In this document: positions 1 through 10,626 of the stretch, one piece after another
Numbering within the stretch: the stretch's first letter is position 1
Layout: the number at the start of each line of letters is the position of its first letter
Source: Scleroderma bovista
Lineage: Eukaryota; Basidiomycota; Agaricomycetes; Boletales; Sclerodermataceae
DNA length: 64,000 nucleotides
Reading direction: 5' to 3'
Assembly (NCBI GenBank): GCA_037178675.1
Contig: JAYMGJ010000553.1
Span: forward strand, 1 to 64,000
Notes under the pieces: generated by a model
What the model was told of the DNA's origin: nothing
Database searches by the model: none
The model's input: only the letters and a program-made list of their open reading frames with translations
Translations under genes and position numbers: made by a program

Positions 1-960
1 TTGCCCCATCCGCTCGAGGATCTTGGGCAATTTCATCCTAGAAAGACTGTTAGTAACCATGGCTACCATAATGATTAATGATTAATGAAATGTTACTCAC
101 CGCCTGCTCCCAGGCCCAATCGCCTGACATAAAGTCCTTATATCTACGTGAGCCATCTTCAAAAAATCACGATATGGCACGTAGTCAATTTCTCCATCAA
201 AATCCGCATTCGAAAAAATGTTCTTGATAACCGCACGAGGATTGCGGTACCAGACGTCATAAGTCTGATCCATCCATGAGGGCAGATCTCCCGGTGGACG
301 GCTATCATTATACCTGACTCCAAAGCTTTTCCATGGTGCATCACCTATTGGGGTTGAGTCGATGGTTTCATAGAGGTCCTTGTGATCGGCGAATGGTGGT
401 TTATCCTGATGTACTGCAAGAGACAATCCCCATAAGTAAAGTAAGTTGTCGATTTTACCTGCCGATATCTGTGCATTGGAAAAGAGGTGCTTGGCGGTCT
501 CAAACTCAAGTCGGTTCCGATATGGGGTCCAGTCATCTTGACCCTGCAGAGTGTGGGGAAGAGGCGGTGTGCCTTCAGGCAAATCCATGCCATTTGCACT
601 GCAAATCTTTCCTGTGGGGTGTGATTTAATGACAGAAAGTACTAATGGAGAGGACAAACCAGTTAATTTCTCGTGGTATTCCCGCACCACATCTGGCGGA
701 AGTGGCTGTTCAGTGTCATTGCGTACGTTGAAGTCATGACTGTGGACGGAATGTAAGTGTGTCTTTAGGCCTGTAGCTGACTTAAACCAGCGACCACAGC
801 TGGCATATCGACAGGGAATCCAACGGGCAGTATATCCGCATCTGGTGGGCTGCATTTGACTGCTGGAGCAAGGGATAAAAGAAGGGTGGTGTGGATAGAA
901 CCTTGAAGGAAGCTGACAGCGGGTGGGAAGAGAGCTCGGTTGTGAATCGAAAAGGCACAT
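1..960 (-). pseudogene. Plavaka-family DNA transposase, 5' part, frameshifted, runs off the left edge
   Basis: The first exon spans about 101-960, with a GTGAGT donor at 95-100. The next exon starts at 37, after TTTCTAG, and leaves the window. The protein opens with a C2H2 zinc finger (C..C 12 residues before H..H, in CRYASCGRWFKSATGLKTHL). It then has the conserved Plavaka stretch PPFADHKDLYETIDSTPIGD and a YDVWYRNPR motif, and after the intron DEIAQDPRADG. These are hallmarks of Plavaka (CACTA-like) transposases of Agaricomycetes. The family reading after YVPYRDF should continue GSRRYKDFMSGDWAWEQA, but that reading is in another frame. The shift falls at the A6 run 161-166, so this copy is probably disabled, unless it is a sequencing indel. 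The start may be the Met at 853-855, just before the zinc finger, rather than 958-960. Confidence 0.8.
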
Positions 961-1018
961 GGAAAGTCAACATTACCTGACTCCCTCACTATTCAAGCAT
1001 TACCAGTTTTTCTCACTC

Positions 1019-3430
1019 ATGTCGCGTCCTGTCACCCGTGCCAAAAATGCTAATCAGCATCCAGGAAGAATTGTCCTGGACATGAAGCAAAGGCACTGTA
1101 CCTCGGAGCAGAAGCGTCAGGACGATGCTTGCATCGAGCAGGAAAAAAACAGGCAGGATGCTGCCCAAGCTCGTGCCATCAAATGAGTTGCTGATACCCT
1201 TATCAGTGAAACCGAAGCAGAGAAAAACTTACTGACAAAACATTGGCACCCAAGGCCTCACTCGGCCCAAGTGCAGCCTAGTACAACAAACGGTATGTAG
1301 TCAGATGCAAATAGGTTAGCCGATAGGACTTACCAGAGCCATTTTCTAGATGCCAGTGAGCTGGACGCTCAAATTTCTCTGGGCAATGGCATGGATGACA
1401 TGGGGAGAAACGATGGAGAGGAAGATGAAGAAGTCCCTGATAAGGCTGTCAAAACGAAGAAGCGGAGTGTCCAAAAGATGACAACACGTGATCTTGTTGA
1501 GGCTGCTTGGACTTCTTCGCATCAATTCCCTGGGAATAGCACGGCGTTAGTTATTTTTCCATCTATACTCATCACCTCAGATGCTGTTACTCACGGAAAC
1601 TGTCCTTTTTTACTGGGATCTGTTTGATGCATCTAGCTCTGCGAAAGAAGGTGCTGCTGGCTTTGGCAGGGTAAGGGACTGGGCGCAGAACAATGTGACA
1701 AGTGGTACAGGCAGCACACGAACAAGCGCTTCCTGCATTACAAGCGCACCAAATTCGTTTGCACACTCTAAGTCCCTTGGGGTCAAGGTCAAGGGCAGTA
1801 CTAGATCATCTCGTTCCATTGCGACCCAGCCACCGGCCACGCCTGCAAGTGCCGTTGGCCCAGATCAACCTGTTTCCTACCTCAATGAAGATGATGATAC
1901 AACAGAATTTACCAACCCTGCTCAGGAAGGGACCATAAAAGAATGGGGTGTAAGTTATTCCTTGATCACTGATACTGGAGTGTCTCGTATGACTTGGTTG
2001 AACAGGTATCCGTAGAAGTCATCGATCTCGATGACACCCAATCCTCTTCTGTCACCCTGCCGCCACCCTCCCAACCACGTATTCCCATGAGGTCTTCAGT
2101 AGCGGCGAGGCCTCTGAAAAGTGAGGTATCATTGTGGTTCAGCCCAGATGATGAAGCAATCGACAAGGGTGGTGAGCACAGGCATCAGGACGTCCAACCC
2201 TCTCAACCAAGAGGCAGTAAACGGTCTTCTCTCTCCAAGGTATGTTATTAATACTACATAAATCTGAGTGATTGATTCTGACAACGGCAGTCGAATGCAG
2301 AAACTCTTCTGCCAACCAGTGCCCCCCCATCCAAACGGCTTAAACCGAAGCAAGATGGGGCAGTAGTTCTTTCAGGAAAAGGTTCCAGCGGTAAGTTTAA
2401 TAACCAACACCTTCCACCTGGATGCCAAGACAGAAACACCTGGCATGGCGTCTACATACCTATGCTTGCACACTGGTGTGGGGGCTATGTGGACCCATGG
2501 AGTATTGAGCCAACCGAATTCCAAAATGCGATGCAACTGATGTGGAACGAGGTTTACCGCAACAAAATCAAGCATGAGATCACTCTGAAGGGTGCAGTAT
2601 ATCATGTGGTAAGTCAGCTTAATGTCTTGATTGTCACGCCATTGCCAACAATTCTATTCTTCGGACTGTAGGCGAAACAACGCATAAATGAATGGCGAAG
2701 TGGCTTTGCGGCGACTGCATTGATGTTCGTTTCGATGTTCTTCATCCAGAGCCCCGAGCTTCACGACAAGGAAGAGCACGAAGAATTTGCAGGGGCCATG
2801 CTCCACCGCAACCGTTTCTTATTCAACCACAATGATGGTGACGACTATAAGGTATGTTGTATAATACTGTCGCTATCTGATCTAATGTTTTGTAGGAATG
2901 GACAGGGATTTGGCAAAACCCTTTTATTTTACAGACATTTGCCTCGCACTTCAACTTTGTGGCCGGCAGTGTGCAGATCCCCGCGTTAGATAGCAAAAGC
3001 ATTACAGCACGAGTAGGGCTTGCTCTTTCTGTCACCGCCGTAAGTTCATCCTGTTGCATTGTTACTGATCAACTAACTTGTTTAGGTTTATCGAGCCTTG
3101 TCCTTAGCCACGCATGGCCACCTACAGCTCAATCAAATCCAACCCAGAATGAAGCCACAGAAGCGTGGAATTGTTTTGAAACCCGACATGCTTTCAACAT
3201 GGGAGGCCATCATTCCAGATGGCGAGGGATGCAGATTCAATGTTCAAACATGGGGCGACACGTCAAGGAAATATCTGTGGCCGATTATGGAACTTTCAGA
3301 TGAAAATTTCATGAAAATCGTCGAGGAAACGGAGTGCTACGTGAAAATCAGTGCAAAGGGGAAAGATAAAATTCCTGTCAGCATCTCGGATGAGGAGGAC
3401 AGTGCCATGGATTTCTACGATTTTCGTTGA
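1019..3430 (+). pseudogene. Multi-exon Agaricomycete hypothetical gene, companion of the Plavaka transposase, with in-frame stops
   Basis: The start is ATG at 1019 (MSRPVTRAKNANQHPG), only 58 bp from the divergent transposase start. The N-terminal third is charged and low-complexity. The C-terminal half is globular (QDRNTWHGVYIPMLAHWCGG, later AKQRINEWRSGF and LQTFASHFNFVAGSVQIPAL). Four introns are clear by canonical ends: 2240-2290, 2609-2671, 2852-2895 and 3040-3085; the reading frame is kept across each. Two in-frame stops occur early, TGA at 1184-1186 and TAG near 1298, and no intron of reasonable size removes them in frame. The 1540-1640 junction is also unresolved. I recall similar proteins as abundant, repeat-associated hypotheticals in mushrooms, but no function is known to me. 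A role in the transposon is inferred from position only. Confidence 0.55.
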
Positions 3431-3993
3431 CTGGTGCGCTGGCCATTCGTGATCATAGCTATTCTGGACTGACTGTTGACATTTCGTTTCTCTCCTGCAT
3501 ATGCCCGCTGTTCCGCACATGCACTTCTTACCACTCTGTCCCTCCGGCTGTTCCGCGCACGCGCTTCTTACCACTCTGTCCCTCCGGCTGTCCCCTCACA
3601 CAGCCGCACAACACTTCCTCTCGCCGAACTCTGCTCTAGTACTTGCATTGCTGTCCCGCCTTTTTTTTTATCATGCTTCGTGCCGTCTGCTTTTAATCTG
3701 TTTCTTGTCACTGATTTTCCCTTACCATCATTTTTAATCATGTTTCGTGCTGTCAATTTCTCTTTGCATCCACCCATTTTTAATACAGTATTGTACCTAA
3801 TGTACTTCAATACTTGGTGAACTTGGTGAACTTTGTGAACTTTGTGACTTGAATACTTGTGAACTTTGAATGCTTTGTGAATTAAGCCTACACCTATAAG
3901 CTGAGCAAGTCACCAAGCATTTCAGCAGTAATGGCTTATGTCACTTAGGTGACTTAATATCTTATTTTGACTTGGTCACCAAATGCCAAGTAA
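3431..3993. other. Non-coding spacer with short tandem repeats
   Basis: No gene is seen. A 40-bp unit is repeated twice in tandem at 3508-3547 and 3548-3587, with a partial third start at 3588. From about 3815 to 3900 the sequence is made of variants of GTGAACTTTGTGAACTT, a low-complexity AT-rich run. Confidence 0.6.
3508..3587. repeat. 40-bp tandem duplication
   Basis: Two copies, 3508-3547 and 3548-3587, both contain CTTCTTACCACTCTGTCCCT. They differ mainly where copy 2 has CGCACGCG and copy 1 has CACATGCA, which are transitions at CpG sites. Confidence 0.8.
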
Positions 3994-6273
3994 TTAAGTT
4001 GTTCCAAGACAGCTGTAGTTTTGCTGATGTAGGGTGTGATAACCGCCTTTTCCTGTGGGCATGGATAAGTAATCTCCAACTAGTAGCTCAAATGGATGTC
4101 GCCTGGTTATTGGCTCCAGTAGAGCGTGGAGTTTTGGTGTCCCAAAGTTCTTGCATTGTCCACAGTTTCGGATGGCTTTCATGATCGACACATCTAGTTT
4201 TGGTGAGTGATACTTATCTGTGAGTGCGATCTTTAGTGCATCTCGTCCCCAATGTCCACCTGTGTTGTGTAGTAGTTCCGCCTTTGTTTCTGCTTCTGTC
4301 TTTGTTATGCATTCAACGCGGCTTCTTGGTCGGACACTGGTGCCACCATGGATGCGCCATAGTTTGTCATTTTCAATAATATATTGTGATGCGCGGTGGC
4401 ATGCTTTGTTGCGGTCTTGGATGGGCCTATTGATGTCGATGTTAAGTATTGCATCAATGACTTCTAGATAAATTGGTTCGTCAGCAAATCGGTCACATAG
4501 GTTCTGATACTTGTCATTGAGTTTGTCCAGTGTGAACATGTCATTGATGAGCCCCGTGACCATTTCTGGGTCAGGGTTTACAGTCCATTCACTTCCGTCG
4601 CTGTCCATGTTCGTCCGTGTTACCGTGTCCCATTGGTGGCTGAGTCCATCTGCAACTACATTGAGTTGGCCTGGTACATGCCATACCGCTACTATGTTAT
4701 GTGCTATGATCCCATCTCTCCAGCGTGCGTGGGTTGCCGAAGGCTGTGTGTTAGTTAGTACGTCCTTCAGGGCCTGGCAGTCTGTTTCAATCTCGATGGG
4801 GAAGCCCCATATGACATTGGAAAATTGGTCTAGACCATACTTGAGGGCAGCGAATTTGAGTATGAATGGTTTGTAGTTCCGTTCTGATGCTGATGTTCGC
4901 TTTGATGCGAATGCGATTGGTAACGTCTTTTCGACTAGTTTACCAGACGGGGTTTTAATCTTGGTTCGTTGGGTTAGTACTGCACCTAAACCTTCCTGGC
5001 ATCCATCCGTGGTTATAATAAAAGGTGACCCATCGTAGCATGGGGCATGTAGTACTGGTTGGCTTGTTAGTGCGATCTTGAGATTCATGAAGGCCCTGGT
5101 ATGTTCATTCAACCATTTGTTTTGTAGCTTGAAGCTAGATATGGCCTTGCGGTACGTTGTCTTGTTCATGGGTTTTGGCAGTTCAACCATTTTCAGTAGG
5201 TCTCTGAGTGGGCCTTCAATTTTTGTGTAGCTGCGGATTAGGTCTCTAAAGTGTCCTGTTAGACCTAGGAAGGAGGCGAGGTTTAACACATCATTGGGTT
5301 GGGTCCAATTAACCACCGCCGTCAGCTTTGCTGTGTCCAGTTGGACACCTTGTGGTCCTACTGTTGCCCCTGCAAACGTGGTTTCAGTCATGAACAGTCG
5401 ACATTTGGTAGGTGATAGGGATAATTTGTGATCTCTACACCATTGGAATATGGTTCGTAGTTTGTTCGTCATTCCATCGAATGAGTTATCCGCTGTTCCT
5501 CCATCATCTACAAACAATTCAAGGGTATTGTCTGCTAGTAGGTCATGGACCTTGTCAGTGACAACTTCGGAGAATGTTGTTGGCGCGCCTGTCCATCCCA
5601 TTGGCATTCGTTTGTACCAATAGTACCCTCCTCCTTCAACAAAGAACGTTAAGTATGGGTGCCATTCTTTTGGGACTTTGATCGCATAAAACCCTGATGC
5701 GAAGTCAAAGATTGATACTAGTTTGTGTCCGCTGAGCCGTTGCTGTTTCGCTCGGATGTCGCCCTGATGTAGCGGTGGTACCTGTGTGACTTTGTTTAGT
5801 TCAGCGAAGTTCTGCGTAACCCTCCACTTAGGTGGTCCTGTTATTGTATTCTTCTCTGTTTCCACAGAGGTCAATGGGTGAGTTGCGTTGAATGGTGCTG
5901 TTATGCCTGCTGTCTGGCACTGCCGGTTTACTTCTGCCTGTAGGTCCTCTAGGGTCATGCTTTTGGTCGCATCGTGGGTCTTCTGTGTTAGTACTGTTGG
6001 TGCGACGTGTTTGATCTGCGTGAAGTCAGCCTTTTCTATCATGTTTGCATTTAGCATTTGCTTAGTCCATGTGTGCATGTATTGCTTTTGGGGCAGGCTT
6101 AGTGGGCACTGTTTGATGCTTGTGCTGAGTTTTGCGTCTGCTGGTACGTTGAGGTTAACCCTAGCACTTGGAATCAGTAAGACTTCTGACAGAGAGCATG
6201 CGAATACATCGGCATATTCTGCCACTAATGCCTCTGCTTTCATGCGTTCTTCCTGTGTGATATTGTCTCCCAT
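3994..6273 (-). pseudogene. pol: Retrotransposon pol: reverse transcriptase, RNase H, partial integrase
   Basis: The 759-residue frame has the RT core (FDFASGFYAIKVPKEWHPYL; PMGWTGAPTTF; catalytic FVDD within LELFVDDGGTAD). RNase H follows, with its aspartates in ITTDGCQEGLGAVL and IETDCQALKDVL. An HHCC integrase zinc finger comes next (HNTGGHWG ... CGQCKNFG), then the start of the catalytic core (LLVGDYLSMPTGKGGYHTL). After that the protein leaves the family and ends in eleven unrelated residues, so the rest of the integrase core is missing. The frame is the same as that of the protease region upstream, separated only by TGA at 6301-6303. It was therefore probably one protease-pol polyprotein. 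This copy cannot encode a complete integrase. Confidence 0.8.
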
Positions 6274-6300
6274 TTTGACACTTTTGAGGATATATTCTAC

Positions 6301-7143
6301 TCACTGTGATTTGAACGGTTCTGTTTGTTGGGTAAAAGTGTTCTCCTCCGACTCTTTGCTGAGTTCAGTTGCGTGAGTTTGTACTGTGTTCGGGTCGTTA
6401 GCGATAAGGCTTGTATTCTGTGTTGTTCTCTGTAGTTGTTCTGCTTGGGTAGTCTGTGGATGTTGTGCCCATTGCGTGGTGGTTGACGCTGTTGCTATCT
6501 GTTTGATGTCCAGTGTATGGTTTCGGTCGCCTGCGATGCACAGATGTGTTCGATCGTGGAACCTGTTATCGAGTGTGGTGCGGCTGTTGCTGTTACCTAT
6601 TGTAACGGTGTCGGTCTCGTATTCGTGGATGGCTTTGAAGGCGATTAAGAGTGGTTTTCCAAGGAGGAAAGCCCATCCTCCGCCGCTGTTGAAGACTAGG
6701 AATGATCCTGTTATTTCCGCGTCCCTGATCCGTATTGTTCCGGTCCACTCTGCCTCCGCTTTCGTTGTAGTTCCATCTGCCATCCGCAATGTCTGTGTGG
6801 ATGGTTGCCAGCCTTTTAGACAGTGTTTTATGGTGCGGAACACTGTTGTGCACATTGCGCTTGACATTGCACCATCGTCAAACAGTGCTCGTACGTGTAT
6901 GACTTCTCCTGTCTGGTTTTTGAGTTCGATTGGGTGTATGAAGGGGACTGCTTTCCCGTGTCCGTTCCTCGTGTAGCTGGTGTCGTGTGAGCCGGCTGTG
7001 TACAGATTAATGGCATCGCTCGATTCGTGTGTTACATGCAAAGCATTAGGTGCTACCGATGGTACGGTGACGGTCCTTTGGGTTGTTGTTTCGTCCCTTA
7101 CAACGACCCGTCCCCATTTCCCTCGTCTACGAGTACGAGTCTA
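6301..7143 (-). CDS. Retrotransposon aspartic protease region, opened by a -1 frameshift from gag
   Basis: The open frame runs from 7143 to the TGA at 6301-6303. The likely active-site motif is ALFDDGAMSSAM, where retropepsins usually have D(S/T)G; here it is DDG. A hydrophobic flap-like stretch and LLGKPLLIAF follow, as expected for the psi-loop region. There is no good ATG near the start. The frame overlaps the gag end by 46 nt (7098-7143) and is -1 relative to gag, so translation by ribosomal frameshifting is the natural model. The Q- and T-rich tail (about 6301-6480) leads to pol. Confidence 0.6.
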
Positions 7144-8258
7144 ATTTCCACTGCTTTTCCTCTATTGTAGGCCCCTAGAACCCGGTTGCATATCGCGCGC
7201 CAGGCAGACTCTCTGTTGCTCAGGCGAGACGTATCTCCAGGGGGTACTGGGCACTGTCTGCCGCTGTGTCCGTGAGTGCCGCACTTGAAGCATTCCCCGG
7301 AACATACGGGAGCGGTTCCGGGTGTGAGTGGGTATGGGGTTGTTTCGTCAATGCATGTGCTCTCGCCATGTTGCGTGAGCCACTGTGTGACTTGCACTTG
7401 GTGTGCTTGGCGTCCTGCCGCTGTGGGTGGGTGATGTTCGAGAGTGTTGATGATGTTGCGCAGAGTGTTCTTTTGCGCTTCTGTTACTGGTTCGAACTGG
7501 TTATAGACGCGCTGGTGTGGTTGTTGCTGTATCGCGAAGCGGCTGCCCATGGAAGTGGGTGTCGTTGGGCTGGTGGGCTGTGTGTTTCGTGGAGGGGGTT
7601 GCGTGAGATTCATGCGTTGCATGCGCCCCGATAAGTCTGTAATTGATGCTTGTACTCTCTTCTCCATCGCTTCTTCATCTTTCCTTCGTCTTTCCAACTT
7701 CGCCTTTCCCTCCTTCAGCTTCCCCGTACTCAGGCCCTTCACTGCTCCTGTAAACATCTCCCAGTTCACGTACTCTTCGTCCAGTAAGTCCCGTACCATT
7801 TCTGGTAGCTTTTCCTTGACCTGCCAGATCAGGACGGCGCTCTTTTCTACCTTCACCAGTTTCGCAAGAGCCAGTGCTCCTTCGGCCCATATGACGTGCG
7901 TCCATGCCTGTACTCCGCTCTTCGTCTTGATGGTTCCTATGTCTTCTTCAGCCAAAGTTAGTTCTAGTAGCTCTCTTTTGTAGTCCTTTGTTGTTTTCGC
8001 CGCTCTCTGGATGGGCGGCCACCTTTGGTCGAATGCATACCGTAGTTTATCCCATGAGAGTTGGCATTCGGTTGAAAGTCCGTTGTACCATTCTTCTGCT
8101 GCTGATCCGCCGACCATGTAGTCCGCTAACGCCTCTATCTTTTCGTACTCCGTTGTTATAGTAGTGCATTCTCTCATAGCACGGCTAAATGCTTTGATAA
8201 AGTCCTGGGGGTTCTCCGTAGGGCTATCCTCGCCATGGAAGGGTTTGACCTCTGTCAT
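7098..8258 (-). CDS. gag: Retrotransposon Gag with CCHC zinc knuckle; N-terminus extends upstream
   Basis: The 386-residue part starting at ATG 8258 has a gag-like capsid region (PQDFIKAFSRAMRECTTI ... AADYMVGGSAAEEW-like packing), a lysine/arginine-rich helix and a nucleocapsid zinc knuckle, CFKCGTHGHSGRQCP (C-x2-C-x4-H-x4-C). The same frame stays open upstream to about 8660, giving RLPERDGRGRFIAKTS, which looks like true gag N-terminus. The first residues (VTRADSNYTQSQLSAQQ) lie in another frame up to about 8755, and the expected ATG reads GTG. So the 5' end probably carries a frameshift near 8635 and a lost start. Gag ends at TAA 7098-7100. Confidence 0.75.
   Translation of the reverse strand: MTEVKPFHGEDSPTENPQDFIKAFSRAMRECTTITTEYEKIEALADYMVGGSAAEEWYNGLSTECQLSWDKLRYAFDQRWPPIQRAAKTTKDYKRELLELTLAEEDIGTIKTKSGVQAWTHVIWAEGALALAKLVKVEKSAVLIWQVKEKLPEMVRDLLDEEYVNWEMFTGAVKGLSTGKLKEGKAKLERRRKDEEAMEKRVQASITDLSGRMQRMNLTQPPPRNTQPTSPTTPTSMGSRFAIQQQPHQRVYNQFEPVTEAQKNTLRNIINTLEHHPPTAAGRQAHQVQVTQWLTQHGESTCIDETTPYPLTPGTAPVCSGECFKCGTHGHSGRQCPVPPGDTSRLSNRESAWRAICNRVLGAYNRGKAVEIRLVLVDEGNGDGSL
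7116..7122 (-). promoter_or_regulatory. Putative -1 ribosomal frameshift slippery heptamer
   Basis: In the gag frame the minus strand reads GAG GGA AAT, so G GGA AAT fits X XXY YYZ in the zero frame. A -1 slip here moves the ribosome exactly into the protease-pol frame (codon positions congruent to 0 mod 3). It lies inside the 46-nt gag/protease overlap, 18 nt before the gag stop. Confidence 0.6.
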
Positions 8259-8829
8259 GGCTTTGCGGTTGCGTCGTGCGGGCTGCGGCTGCGTATGTAA
8301 CGAGCCTATGGGCTGTGATCGCGGGACGTGTAAGAGTATCTGTTGGAGAAGGGACTGGAATGCCTGTGGGACTGGGGCGAAGTCGGCTGAGGTAGGGCTT
8401 TGTGGCGAGTTAGGTCGCGGTGACGGTGGTAGTGGTCTTGTCGATGCAACGTCCTGTGGGGACTGCTGCTCTTGGTCCGACAGCAGTTGGAAGTCGCTGT
8501 CGGTACCCGGGGTATTCGTGCCTGTGTGAGGTGCAGACGTTTTGGCTATGAAGCGACCTCTGCCGTCTCTTTCTGGTAGTCGTCTACGGGACAGTTTGAC
8601 TGCTTTTTGGTGGTTCGAGGGTTTCGTTCGACTGCTGATATACTGCTGTGCACGTGTAAGTCATGTGTTCGGTTGCTATCGATGGCTGCGGGCTGCTGTG
8701 ACTGCTGTGCTGATAGCTGCGACTGCGTGTAGTTCGAATCTGCTCTCGTCACCACGTTGGAGCAGGCCCAGAGTGACCTTGTCGAAAGATGACCTGATGG
8801 TCTACAGAGGGTGGCTCTCGTGCTATACT

Positions 8830-10626
8830 ACGCCTGCTGACCAAGGCTGTGCTCCCTGACCCCCCCTACTCCACCGGCATCAAGCCAGACGTCCTTCAAG
8901 ACCATCGGATGCGAACCCTCAAGTGGCTGGAGCTTGTCGAATGATGCAACTTCGATAACCTCCCATACTCGAGTCGCACGTCCTGTTGTACATAGACTCC
9001 AATGGTCGAAGATTGCATTCTGCGTCTTGTAGTAATGACCATCGACCTCGTAGACAAAACAAACCCTGTCCGCCTCGGGGTCCAGGCGACGTTGGATGGT
9101 CGGATCGTAGCCGAGTTCCTCTTCGGTGGCGAACATCAATGAGAGCATGACCCGAGTGTACATCCAGCAGTCCTAGACGGTCGATCAGCATCTATTTCAG
9201 ACGGACCGAACGGGTGATTTTCCTCACTTCCGTAAATTTAAATTCCGGGGACTTGGCCGAATGCGACCGCGAGAAGTACCAGACGGCCATCGTATCGTCC
9301 TCGATGGTGATCTGGGAAGTCGTGAGATGAAACTTGACAGGCAGATAGACCACATTCTAGGCTCTCTGACGGTATAGTCACGTGCCTGATAGCTTCAGAA
9401 ACGATGGAGCTATTCAAAATATCGGAATGCCAGCACTGGGCGCCTAAAAATGACATTTGGGCACTAAAAATCATTTCTTCTCTTTCTCCTTCATTTCTCC
9501 ATCAATTCTTTGGCTTCTTTGATCATTCTGGTATGGGAGTTGGACTGCAGATGTGTGCATTCCTTTCTCATACCACAATTGACGTTATTCCTTCAGTTTC
9601 TTCTGCTTCTTGGCGGTCCTCGTGCGATAGATGACTGTCTGCATTGGCATTCATCTCTCGCATCACGATAGTCTTCTTGTGTGATAGATGGCTATGATGA
9701 GGGTCCATCGTGCTTATCCTTTGCATAAGGATCATTTGATATAGGTGTTATCTTCCATGTTCACTGTACCAAACCTGTTTGGTGCGTGACAGCAGTGCTG
9801 AAGATGGTGAAAAGTGAGGGGAAAGCATTAGTGACATTTAAAAATGATGCCGAGGGTGGTACATACATTGTATAGAGCACTGAAGCCAGTGACGTCATTG
9901 TTGATGGCGAAGGGGCCATTGAAGGAAGCAAAGTGGCCGTTGGAGAAACATACGCCGTATATGTGCTTGCGACGGGGATCGTCATTCATACAGAAGGTAG
10001 TTGTGCCCAACAATTGTTTACGGTTCTGATACGCATAAGTGGAGTGAACCTACCAAGAGAGCGGATACTGTGCGCACCTCTCGAACGTCCTTTCGAGCCG
10101 TCTTATATTCCGAAGGAACAGCGAGATCTGCCACAGGTATGGTGGATGACTGCACTAAGGATGGTGGCATTGTTGACCGTTTGAGCTTGAGCAGTGCATC
10201 TATCTTGAAATTTGCGCCGTAAGTCTCGGCTTCGTTGAAACTGTCAGGCTGCTCTAGTAGGAATTGGCATGATGCTTCGCGTCCGTTGGTGAGCGTGAGT
10301 TTTTGCAGCACATCGGTGATAGCGACAAGGGGGTCGTAACGCTTCTTCTCGTTCACAGTCCCGATCTTGGACGGGCTGACAGGATAACTTGTGAACCGGA
10401 GCTGAGACCCATCTGACTCGACAAGCTTGGCGGCCTTGAGAGCGGTGACTGCAGCTTCGACGTCCGCCACGGACACTTCGAATGGGAGGTAGTGATCGAA
10501 TCCTGCTTCGCCCCATCCCAGACAACGGACCATTTCGTTCCTCATCTGAGCGAGAATCTCTGAGTGATGTTGAGTAAGGTCTTTCGTTGACCTCGGAGTG
10601 CCCGACTTGCGAGGTGTGTCTAACAT
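8830..10626 (-). pseudogene. FunK1-type protein kinase gene, 5' half only
   Basis: Four exons can be spliced in frame: 10078-10626 (ATG at 10624-10626), 9954-10025, 9228-9311, and 9172 down to about 8830. The joined protein runs MNDDPRRKHIYG-ITIEDDTM, AVWYFSRSHSAKSPEF and then FATEEELGYDPTI, ending at VLKDVWLDAG. This is the N-terminal half of FunK1, the fungal Ser/Thr kinase family expanded in mushrooms. The catalytic loop (HxD) and the DFG-equivalent are absent, because coding sequence ends against the retroelement near 8830. Intron 1 is 52 nt with a GTGCGC donor. Intron 2 is 642 nt, far longer than its neighbours, and contains a repeat found again at 48860-49208. This is a broken gene. Confidence 0.75.
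9355..9740 (+). repeat. About 370-bp repeat inside a FunK1 intron; inverted copy at 48860-49208
   Basis: The plus strand here contains GAGCTATTCAAAATATCGGA and GTATGGGAGTTGGACTGCAG. The same landmarks occur on the minus strand of 48860-49208 in the same order. The copies are about 80-85 percent alike by eye, and this copy has a short internal duplication (GATAGATGNCT twice). Probably a non-autonomous element or LTR. Confidence 0.65.

Larger units (their letters stand above)
3994..8830 (-). mobile_element. Ty3/gypsy-like LTR-retrotransposon body, truncated at the integrase end, no LTRs seen
   Basis: Going down the minus strand the order is gag, protease, reverse transcriptase, RNase H, integrase zinc finger and the first part of the integrase core, which is the Ty3/gypsy order. 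Homology to integrase stops near 4030, and no LTR was found at either side. On the upstream side, only about 75 bp separate the presumed gag start (about 8755) from FunK1 kinase coding sequence ending near 8830. The element is therefore a truncated insertion, or was joined to the kinase fragment by deletion. Confidence 0.75.

Noticed and set aside
3430..3994. Search for the missing catalytic half of the FunK1 gene on the far side of the retroelement
   Set aside because: No kinase motifs (HxD, DLExFFxVL) in any frame, so a clean insertion splitting the gene is not supported.
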